Assembly: GCA_905479545.1 (NCBI GenBank)
Contig: CAJQNE010000455.1
Coordinates: 1-7,280, forward strand
Direction: 5' to 3'
Length of the DNA: 7,280 bases
DNA from: an uncultured Gammaproteobacteria bacterium
Lineage (GTDB): Bacteria; Pseudomonadota; Gammaproteobacteria; CAJQNE01
Made by a program: the position numbers and the translations under genes. Positions 1 through 5,526 of the stretch are shown piece after piece. How positions within the stretch are numbered: position 1 is the stretch's first letter; each line of letters opens with the position of its first letter. Under the pieces are notes generated by a model, which was given only the letters and a program-made list of their open reading frames with translations, was not told the origin of the DNA and did not search any database.

Positions 1-1213
1 TGTACGGGTCGAGTTCTTCGGCATCCTTGCGCCAGTTCTTCCGGACTTTCATATGCTCTTTTTCGAGCACCGATAAATCCGCCATAATTTTTGGCAGATA
101 GTCTTTGAAAGCGATGGAGTCGGGCACATTCCAGTAAGGATTCACTTCCAGATATTCAATCTTGTCGTAAAACACCGGCGTCGGACGCTCCGGGCGGCCG
201 ACAATCGTCGCCATGTCCAACACAACTTTGCTGTCGTTTTCAGCAGCCTGATCGTAAATGGTTAAGCGGTAGTTCGGTACGTTTACCCATAAGTAACGGC
301 CGCCCAGCGTTTCCGGCAACCAACGCAGCCGCTCCAAATTCACCAGAATCTGCTGACGACGCTGCTCCGCGGTTACATTCAGAATACGACGGGTATTCGG
401 GCCAATAATGGCATCCGGGTTCAGGCCGTTATTCAGCTGAAAACGCTGAACGGCGAACTTCATGGCATCGTCGTATTCCTGAGGAAACTCACGGTTAGCA
501 GCAAATATAAAACCTTCCGCTCGCAGGCGCTGGCGTAGTACAGCCACTTGCTCGTCAATCATGCCCGGCTTCAGCGTCGGCCCATCGTCCGACAACTGCG
601 GCCAACCGCCACTTGCTACTATCCGGTTATAGCGATCTAATTCTTTCAATAACGCGGTGTATTCCGGTCGCGCAGGCGACTCACGCTTGACCAGGTCATC
701 GAGAAAACTGGTTTGCATCTCACGACTGAGGCGGCGCTCAGTACCTAGCCGGTTCATCAGGCCAGCCCAATTGCTATCGTCGACGATAGCGGGAATATGG
801 CCTTCACTGATATCGGTGAGTAACCGCACCAAGCTGACGCTTAGCTGATAGTCCAACCGGGCTAAACCGGCATAGTCGTAGCGACCAACCTCAGCTTTAA
901 TATTGCTGGAATAGTCGCGAAGTACACCTAACTGCTCGGCGCGGCTCACCAGGGTATAAGCCTGCTTGCCCGAGGGCGACAGCTCGTTTTCGCCAATCCA
1001 TATCGGCTCATAGCGGCGACGGGAATATTCACGCTGCAGCAGGCGACTGAGCTCTGGGTCTTGCTGAACACCTGCAGTAACAAAACCCCGCAGCTCGGTG
1101 ATAATGTCGCTGGCGGCGGCCGGGGCCGTTGCACAGGCCAATAGCAACAATGAGGGCAATAGCAGGCGCTTGCAGCATACAGCTGCGCGGGATGTTAGGT
1201 TCGACAGGTTCAC
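1..1213 (-). CDS. L,D-transpeptidase, YcbB/LdtD type (partial, C-terminus off window)
   Basis: This is a periplasmic peptidoglycan cross-linking enzyme of the YkuD-fold family that makes 3-3 (mDap-mDap) bonds. The reading frame is open from the left edge, giving 404 codons. From GTG 1213 the N-terminus has Cys-Cys-Lys-Arg followed by a leucine-rich core, then Ala-Cys-Ala and an AAA-Ser-Asp stretch, which fits a signal peptide. Leu-Leu-Ala-Cys is a possible but imperfect lipobox. A family-specific helical region follows. Residues about 218-283 form a peptidoglycan-binding-like domain (LRQRL, FAVQRFQLNNGL, IGPNTRRILN). The YkuD domain starts near residue 305 (YLWVNVPNYRLTIY, GRPERPTPVF, EVNPYWNVPDSI). 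The catalytic His...Gly-Cys-x-Arg segment lies beyond the left edge and cannot be checked. GTG 1213 was preferred to an in-frame ATG at 1369 because it puts the hydrophobic core near the N-terminus and has GGAG 11 nt upstream. It is divergent from the lrgAB-like operon. Confidence 0.9.
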   Translation of the reverse strand, partial: MNLSNLTSRAAVCCKRLLLPSLLLLACATAPAAASDIITELRGFVTAGVQQDPELSRLLQREYSRRRYEPIWIGENELSPSGKQAYTLVSRAEQLGVLRDYSSNIKAEVGRYDYAGLARLDYQLSVSLVRLLTDISEGHIPAIVDDSNWAGLMNRLGTERRLSREMQTSFLDDLVKRESPARPEYTALLKELDRYNRIVASGGWPQLSDDGPTLKPGMIDEQVAVLRQRLRAEGFIFAANREFPQEYDDAMKFAVQRFQLNNGLNPDAIIGPNTRRILNVTAEQRRQQILVNLERLRWLPETLGGRYLWVNVPNYRLTIYDQAAENDSKVVLDMATIVGRPERPTPVFYDKIEYLEVNPYWNVPDSIAFKDYLPKIMADLSVLEKEHMKVRKNWRKDAEELDPY

Positions 1214-1412
1214 AATATAAGGTGCTCCGCAGCCTTGAGTGCGAGCCGTTGGCCTGCCGCTGTGCCGGCCACCAACGGTGGAATAAAAGATCGATATTGA
1301 TAGACTGGCGATGAAAACCGAAGTTCGCCGCCACTTTCGGCACAACCGGAGCAATAACGTACCCGCCATTTATTGCGCCTGTATTGCGCAAAAACCGCGA
1401 CCTGCTGACTCC

Positions 1413-1475
1413 GCCCTATCCTTAGCTCTATCATCAGGCTCTATTGTTGAGCCCTGTTATTAGCCCTATTCTATA
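1413..1475. repeat. Five tandem imperfect 12-13 bp repeats
   Basis: Units starting at 1413, 1425, 1438, 1451 and 1463 read GCCCTAT, GCTCTAT, GCTCTAT, GCCCTGT and GCCCTAT. Each is followed by a 5-6 nt T/A-rich tail. The offsets are 12, 13, 13 and 12 bp, so the phasing is regular while the sequence is degenerate. The array sits about 90-150 bp upstream of the first gene of the lrgAB-like operon, where a transcription factor would bind. CidA/LrgA operons in other bacteria are often controlled by LytTR-type or LysR-type regulators, but I cannot match these units to a known site. Confidence 0.55.
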
Positions 1476-1477
1476 AC
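1444..1477 (+). promoter_or_regulatory. Possible sigma70-type promoter for the lrgAB-like operon
   Basis: TTGTTG (1444-1449) and TATTCT (1467-1472) are separated by 17 bp. A further -10-like TATAAC lies at 1472-1477. None is close to consensus in both boxes. Transcription would start near 1480 and carry the downstream hairpin in the leader. The promoter overlaps the tandem repeats, which would suit a regulator acting at this position. The call is weak. Confidence 0.25.
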
Positions 1478-1499
1478 ATTCCAGCTCATCGCTACTGCT

Positions 1500-1535
1500 C
1501 GCGACCCGCCAAACGCTGGCGGAGCGACGGTTTTT
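1500..1535 (+). other. GC-rich hairpin in the lrgAB leader
   Basis: CCGCCA (1506-1511) and TGGCGG (1517-1522) form a perfect 6-bp stem with a 5-nt AACGC loop. CGC (1500-1502) and GCG (1524-1526) can extend it past a small internal loop. A run of five T (1531-1535) follows after eight further nucleotides. That gap is too long for a standard intrinsic terminator, so this is either a leader structure, an attenuator-like element, or chance. Confidence 0.35.
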
Positions 1536-1554
1536 GACTAAAGAACAGACATTT

Positions 1555-1560
1555 GAGAGG
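1555..1560 (+). promoter_or_regulatory. Shine-Dalgarno GAGAGG setting the CTG start
   Basis: GAGAGG lies 5 nt before CTG 1566. An in-frame stop (TGA, 1554-1556) immediately precedes it, so translation cannot begin further upstream in this frame. The next possible start, TTG 1599, has no purine-rich motif before it. This pairing is the main reason for choosing CTG 1566. Confidence 0.6.
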
Positions 1561-1565
1561 CTTTT

Positions 1566-1952
1566 CTGAACAGTTTCTTTAGCAAGTTATCACCACTATT
1601 GTTAGCCGCCGCGCTACTGGCGGCCTGCCAGCTAGTGGCTACCGCCTTGATCGATTTCGGTCACTTGCCGGTATCAACACCCGTTCTAGGCATGTTTTTA
1701 CTGCTAGTCCTGCTCGCACGGCTGGGAGAGACACCGAACGGCCTGCGCCAGCTAACCAGCTGGTTATTACGCTGGTTAACGCTGCTGTTTGTGCCCGCCG
1801 GGGTCGGTGTCATGCTTTATTTAGAACCGCTGCGGAATCAATGGATTGCGTTATTGATCACGATGTTGCTCAGCACTGTCATTGCCATGGCCTTCACCGG
1901 CTGGTTTCTGCAGCGGCTACTAGCGCGGAAAGGTGATGCAGACGGTGACTGA
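1566..1952 (+). CDS. CidA/LrgA family holin-like membrane protein
   Basis: This small inner-membrane protein belongs to the CidA/LrgA family, whose members resemble phage holins and are linked to murein hydrolase export, autolysis or overflow-metabolite handling. From CTG 1566 it is 128 residues, a normal family length, beginning (M)NSFFSKLSP. It has about four hydrophobic segments. The family pattern LPVSTPVLGMFLLLVLL lies after the first one, LLFVPAGVGVML in the middle, and there is a short charged C-terminal tail (RKGDADGD). Starting at TTG 1599 would give 117 residues, remove the polar N-terminal tip and lack an SD. It is the first gene of a two-gene operon and overlaps the LrgB-like gene by 17 nt, which suggests translational coupling. 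CidA and LrgA subtypes cannot be told apart from sequence alone. Confidence 0.88.
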   Translation: MNSFFSKLSPLLLAAALLAACQLVATALIDFGHLPVSTPVLGMFLLLVLLARLGETPNGLRQLTSWLLRWLTLLFVPAGVGVMLYLEPLRNQWIALLITMLLSTVIAMAFTGWFLQRLLARKGDADGD

Positions 1953-2625
1953 ATTATTGATTTGGCTACCGCTCACGGTAATTACCTTTCTAGCCGCCGA
2001 ATGGCTCTATCGGCGCAGCAATTTCGCTGGTCTACTGCATCCGGTACTCACCGCCTGTGTGCTGTTAATTCCGCTATTGCTCTGGCTGGGCGTCGACTAC
2101 GCTGAATACCGCAGCGGCACCCTACCGCTGCTGTGGCTGCTGAGCCCGGCGACGATAGCGCTGGCCGTGCCATTGGCCGACCGCCTGCCGCAACTGAGAA
2201 AAATTTGGCGCCCGGTAGTCATTAGTGTGATCGCCGGTTCTGCGGTAGCCATGGCTTCGGCGGTGCTCATCGGCTGGCTACTGGGGCTGGACGCACTCAT
2301 GCTTCGAACGCTGGTCGGAAAGTCGGTAACCACTCCCATTGCGATGGGGGTTGCGGAACAAGTAGGCGGCGCGCCTGAGCTGGCCGCAGCTGTTGTGATT
2401 GTAGTAGGGGTGATGGGTGCCGGTTTTGCAGTGGCTCTGCTCAACGCCCTTAAGGTCAATCATAATGCTGCCAGAGGTATCGCGATAGGCTTGGCCGCTC
2501 ACGGCGTCGGCACTGCCCGGGCGCTGCAAATAAACGCTGAAACCGGTGCTTATGCAGGTCTGGCGATGGGTCTGACCGGTTTGGTTACCGCCGGTTTAGC
2601 GGCGCTGGTTGCGCTGTTCCTTTGA
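1936..2625 (+). CDS. LrgB/CidB family membrane protein
   Basis: This polytopic inner-membrane protein is the usual partner of LrgA/CidA. Members have been tied to autolysis control in Gram-positives and to glycolate or pyruvate transport in plants and Bacillus (established for relatives, not shown here). From ATG 1936 it has 229 residues, the typical size. Visible family motifs are LLSPATIALAVPLADR (69-83), KSVTTPIAM (129-137) and AAHGVGTARAL (187-197). Hydrophobic segments occupy nearly the whole length. A GTG at 1933 lies directly before the ATG. ATG was preferred, with GGAA at 1927-1930 as a plausible SD inside the end of the upstream gene. Downstream, 82 nt separate it from the convergent DUF6502 gene, and I see no clear terminator there. 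Confidence 0.93.
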   Translation: MQTVTELLIWLPLTVITFLAAEWLYRRSNFAGLLHPVLTACVLLIPLLLWLGVDYAEYRSGTLPLLWLLSPATIALAVPLADRLPQLRKIWRPVVISVIAGSAVAMASAVLIGWLLGLDALMLRTLVGKSVTTPIAMGVAEQVGGAPELAAAVVIVVGVMGAGFAVALLNALKVNHNAARGIAIGLAAHGVGTARALQINAETGAYAGLAMGLTGLVTAGLAALVALFL

Positions 2626-2707
2626 CAACCATTCTATATTTGCTTGCCGCTACTCAGATTCAGAGCGAAGCCTATCGACGGTGCACGCCAGGTTCTTGCG
2701 TTATCGG

Positions 2708-3532
2708 TTAACGCCGGAAGAAGTAAATACCGACACCAACCCGCTCACTGTCATTGCCCAAATTATTGTAATCACTATGCGGAGCTTCTTCGTGTGCTGT
2801 TAGCCAATCGTCGAGCGACTCCAGCAGAGTCTGCCCCTGCTCAGCGGCAACCCGCTGAAAAATCGGGATCAACCGCGCCGGAATGGTGGTATTAGACACT
2901 GATCGCTGTAATCGCCGCGGCTCATCGACAGCGCTAGACATATTGTGCTCGATGGTAGTGATTAAATCGTGGGTTGCGGTGCCCAGAATCCGCACGCTGG
3001 CCGGGTCATTCGCATTCACCGGCATGTAAACCCGCGTTAAGGCAGTGACTGTGCCGGCCTGCTTGTCGATTCTCACCGCAGCGACCCGCGCCAGCTCTTC
3101 GAGCATCGCTTTCGAAGGAATATCACCACTGTAGCGCCGCACTAACGCCGCAAAGCTGCACTCCCCTTCCATAGGCAACACTTGTGGGTAGCCATCTTTG
3201 CCACAAAAATCCGGATCTCGATGCCAGCCACCGAGCACCCGGGTTGCGCGGTGAGCATTGTCGGCTTTATGCGACAACTCACCGGTACTAATGATTTCCC
3301 GCAACCGCTTAACCTCTTTGCGGGTTAAGCCGGTAAGCACAGCAATTCGCGAATCGGACATCTTCCGGTTCGGCAACTTAAAATGATGCTCAGCCGCGGC
3401 CACATAAGATAAGCGAGCGATTTCCTCAAACTCTGCGAAGGAAATCCCATGCTTCAGCAACAACCTCACCAATGGTGACAGCAGATGCTGTAGCGATTGC
3501 AACAATCTCGTTTTTATATCGTTATTTTTCAT
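2708..3532 (-). CDS. DUF6502 family protein with helix-turn-helix region
   Basis: I recognise this as DUF6502 from its overall pattern. The N-terminus has LLSPLVRLLLKHGISFAEFEEIAR followed by a Tyr-Val-Ala stretch (about 17-47). A helix-turn-helix-like stretch, DSRIAVLTGLTRKEVKRL, lies at 60-77. The middle has GGWHRDPDF, and the end carries VGVGIYFF. No signal peptide or membrane segment is seen, so it should be cytoplasmic. DNA binding is inferred from the HTH-like helices only, and the biochemical role of the family is unknown to me. ATG 3532 gives 274 residues and has GGAA 9 nt upstream. In-frame ATG 3547 and GTG 3601 would add 5 and 23 residues with poorer SDs and an atypical sequence. 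It lies 81 nt after the FecR-protein stop with no terminator visible, so it is probably the last gene of that operon and may regulate it. Confidence 0.85.
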   Translation of the reverse strand: MKNNDIKTRLLQSLQHLLSPLVRLLLKHGISFAEFEEIARLSYVAAAEHHFKLPNRKMSDSRIAVLTGLTRKEVKRLREIISTGELSHKADNAHRATRVLGGWHRDPDFCGKDGYPQVLPMEGECSFAALVRRYSGDIPSKAMLEELARVAAVRIDKQAGTVTALTRVYMPVNANDPASVRILGTATHDLITTIEHNMSSAVDEPRRLQRSVSNTTIPARLIPIFQRVAAEQGQTLLESLDDWLTAHEEAPHSDYNNLGNDSERVGVGIYFFRR

Positions 3533-3613
3533 AACTTTTGTTTCCATGGTGACAGTCCACGGCTGATGCTTCTCCCACACCAACCTGCTGCCGTTCCGCA
3601 CTCGAATTTATAA

Positions 3614-5506
3614 TTAGTTATCCAGCTCAAACAACACGGCACCGTTCACCCGCGCTTCATCTCCCCTTTGTCCCAACTGATATATCAGCCCGGCGGCTGG
3701 CGGCGCTTCCCCTGCGCCTGCCGGATTCGTCAATATCCCGCTAAACTCACTACCCGTTACCGGCGTATCGCCATTGATAACTGTCGAATCGTAACTTCCC
3801 TGAAAAATGAAGTTGCTGCCGGTCGAATCCGGGCGAATAGTCCCGTTGCCACCCGTAGCAACCCAGCGGTTACCACTGTCAGCAAACTCAGTCGTTACGC
3901 TGGTGCTCACCGCGCTATTAAAGCCCGTACCAAAAGTTATGCGGAACGACGAATCGGTAACAACACCGACATTGCCGTCGTTGTCGGTAGGCGTTGTGGC
4001 ACCAAACTGTCGATAGTTAGCAGTACCCGACGTCGGCAATCTGACTTTGCCGTCGAAGATCGCTTCTAATTCATTTTCCGGGCCGGTTATCCAGTGCAGC
4101 GAGCCGCTGGTTAAATCCAGAGTAGAAATACTATCATCACTATTAATTCTGTCAGCATCGCCACCCGACCAACGCCCCCAAATGAGGCCGTTTCCGCCGC
4201 GTGGCGGGGAGGCTGGCGGCGGCAAATTATCCGCCTGGCCTATTCTGTACCGAACCATATCCAGCGTTAATTCCAGTAAATCGCCGTTAGCGTCCTCAGC
4301 AATCGATTCGGTCAAAGCTGCACCCGCAGCATTTAAATTACCGAAGCCGATAGCTAGCGAGCGTGTCATTTGCAGCTCCACCGGTGGCGGCTCAATCGGC
4401 AGCGGCGGCATAACTACCGAGGTTAGCTGCTGCGGCCCCGGCAACTCAACACTGCCAGCATCGTCACTAGCCGACGCGGCTTCGTTAGCGCTTACGGCTA
4501 CACCGCTACTGGCCTGATCAGCGAGCTGAGCAAAAATTGCTGGCGCAACCAACAGCCTTCTGCCCGTGCCTTCAATTCCGTCTTGCACACCATAACTGCC
4601 CACCCGTAAGCGTAATTCACGGCGGCGGGTTTGCAAGCCGATACTGCCGCCGTTTACCGCCGCGTAGAGCCCCGGCAACGTTAGCTCGCTGCGCGGCTGG
4701 TTGGGCTGCTGAGGATCGATATCAGGCAAGCTGCAATCGCCGCTACCAAGGTCAGCCTGTTTGTCGTGCTCGCAGATAACGACGGTGTAGTCGGTACCGA
4801 ACACCCGAACATCACCATAAGGCGTGAACATCCGGTATTCACCTTCTACCGCCCGGGCACCGGTGCCGTCAATGCCTTCGCCACTACCCTCAATGCTTGC
4901 AACTGCTGCGCCGGTACCACTAATGCCTTCACCAGTGCCCTCTATAGCCGCTAGTGATCGACCCGTGCCTTCAATACCAGCAGCCAACTGCCGGCCAGTA
5001 CCTTCGATGAACCCGGTGCCTTCAATACCTCCGGTGCCTTCGATATAGCCAGTACCTTCGATGTAACCCGTGCCTTCAATCGCACCGACATCTTCAATGT
5101 AGCCAGTGCCCTCGATGTCGCCGGTACCCTCTATGGCCCGAACCACGCCGGTAATAGAACGCACCGCACCGGCGCGGAGCCGGTAGTGCCGCGTGCCACG
5201 CTTCGCGTCGTAGCGCTCCAACAACAGGTCACTGTTGCCAAACAGCGACAACCGATCGCCGACGCTGAATTTAATCTGCACCAAACCGGTCGGCCCGGTT
5301 AAAACGGCGTCACCCACTTGTAGCTGGCTGCCACTACTAATGCCTATTACCTGACCATCACGCACGATGCTGGCGTTACCGGCGACAAATATCACCTGGC
5401 CGGTTGCCTCGGTAGCGGTAACCGCACTACTGAACAGCATCGCGAAAAATGCCATTATGGCAATTAGCTGCCTTAGGATTACTGACATGCTGGCAAGGGG
5501 TGCCAT
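3614..5506 (-). CDS. Exported FecR-domain protein with internal IEGTG repeats and C-terminal beta-rich domain
   Basis: This is a secreted or surface-exposed protein of 630 residues from ATG 5506. Residues about 7-32 form a signal peptide with no lipobox. Residues 36-120 are the first half of a FecR-type beta domain (GQVIFVAGNASIVRDGQ, LQVGDAVLTGPTG, YRLRAGAVRSI). Residues 125-216 hold 13 IEGTG-type units. The FecR fold then resumes with YRMFTPYGDVRVFGTDYTV (224-242), two cysteines (245, 258) that could form a disulfide, and a segment ending in another IEGTG (311-315). A low-complexity Ala/Ser/Pro linker covers about 324-383. From WGRWSGG (443-449) to the end is a beta-rich domain with GATTPTDNDGNVG, GSEFSGIL and VNGAVLFE. 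No TonB-dependent receptor or ECF sigma gene is adjacent, so the classical FecIR role is unlikely. GTG 5527, overlapping the upstream TAG stop, is an alternative start that would add 7 residues. Confidence 0.85.
   Translation of the reverse strand: MAPLASMSVILRQLIAIMAFFAMLFSSAVTATEATGQVIFVAGNASIVRDGQVIGISSGSQLQVGDAVLTGPTGLVQIKFSVGDRLSLFGNSDLLLERYDAKRGTRHYRLRAGAVRSITGVVRAIEGTGDIEGTGYIEDVGAIEGTGYIEGTGYIEGTGGIEGTGFIEGTGRQLAAGIEGTGRSLAAIEGTGEGISGTGAAVASIEGSGEGIDGTGARAVEGEYRMFTPYGDVRVFGTDYTVVICEHDKQADLGSGDCSLPDIDPQQPNQPRSELTLPGLYAAVNGGSIGLQTRRRELRLRVGSYGVQDGIEGTGRRLLVAPAIFAQLADQASSGVAVSANEAASASDDAGSVELPGPQQLTSVVMPPLPIEPPPVELQMTRSLAIGFGNLNAAGAALTESIAEDANGDLLELTLDMVRYRIGQADNLPPPASPPRGGNGLIWGRWSGGDADRINSDDSISTLDLTSGSLHWITGPENELEAIFDGKVRLPTSGTANYRQFGATTPTDNDGNVGVVTDSSFRITFGTGFNSAVSTSVTTEFADSGNRWVATGGNGTIRPDSTGSNFIFQGSYDSTVINGDTPVTGSEFSGILTNPAGAGEAPPAAGLIYQLGQRGDEARVNGAVLFELDN
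4562..4576 (-). repeat. Isolated IEGTG unit outside the main array
   Basis: A single exact Ile-Glu-Gly-Thr-Gly occurs at residues 311-315 of the FecR protein (counted from ATG 5506). It follows the second FecR-like strand segment (VGSYGVQDG) and precedes RRLLVAP. It is about 95 residues from the main array. Confidence 0.8.
4859..5134 (-). repeat. Coding tandem array of 13 IEGTG-type units
   Basis: Within the FecR protein, residues 125-216 carry nine exact IEGTG units plus IEDVG, ISGTG, IEGSG and IDGTG variants. The first eight follow a strict 6-residue (18-nt) period, with the sixth residue Asp, Tyr, Ala, Tyr, Tyr, Gly, Phe or Arg. The later five are spaced by 11, 10, 7, 10 and 7 residues, with RQLAAG, RSLAA and AAVAS linkers. 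Codons differ between units (ATA, ATC and ATT for Ile; GGT, GGC, GGA and GGG for Gly), so the peptide is conserved more than the DNA. This argues against recent slippage. Confidence 0.95.
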
Positions 5507-5514
5507 CGCGTTAT

Positions 5515-5518
5515 TTCC
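5515..5518 (-). promoter_or_regulatory. Shine-Dalgarno GGAA for the FecR gene
   Basis: GGAA lies 8 nt before ATG 5506 and decides that start. The competing GTG 5527 has GGAG 11 nt upstream and touches the stop of the preceding gene (TAGTG). Ribosomes finishing that gene are therefore delivered close to both starts. Confidence 0.5.
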
Positions 5519-5526
5519 AATAGCCA

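Larger units (their letters stand above)
1214..1565. promoter_or_regulatory. Divergent intergenic region between the L,D-transpeptidase and lrgAB-like genes
   Basis: This 352-nt spacer separates two divergent transcripts, so it should hold promoters for both. In the half nearest the rightward operon I see five phased short repeats (1413-1475), weak sigma70-like elements, a GC-rich hairpin (1506-1522) and a ribosome binding site (1555-1560). The half next to the transpeptidase is open in the transpeptidase frame up to ATG 1369. Its translation there is rich in Arg, Gly and Cys and does not look like an exported protein's N-terminus, so I treat it as leader. I see no convincing leftward promoter. 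Confidence 0.55.

Noticed and set aside
1029..1391. Minus-strand 120-residue ORF overlapping the transpeptidase start
   Set aside because: It is in a different frame from the transpeptidase, starts at TTG without an SD, and the transpeptidase frame explains the shared part.
2097..2459. Minus-strand Thr/Ala/Ser-rich ORF inside the LrgB gene
   Set aside because: It is antisense to well-conserved LrgB motifs, and its composition reflects the complement of hydrophobic codons.
4047..4517. Plus-strand 156-residue ORF
   Set aside because: It is antisense to the FecR protein's linker and C-terminal domain. Its low-complexity Ser/Pro/Gly composition has no start signal.
4824..5048. Plus-strand Pro/Ser-rich ORF (VPSIP-type repeats)
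   Set aside because: It is the exact antisense of the IEGTG array, and its repetitiveness is inherited from the coding strand. It has no SD and no independent coding signal.
3614..5506. Classical FecR iron-signalling anti-sigma regulator
   Set aside because: It has a cleavable signal peptide instead of a cytoplasmic anti-sigma domain and single transmembrane helix, and no ECF sigma factor or TonB receptor is adjacent.
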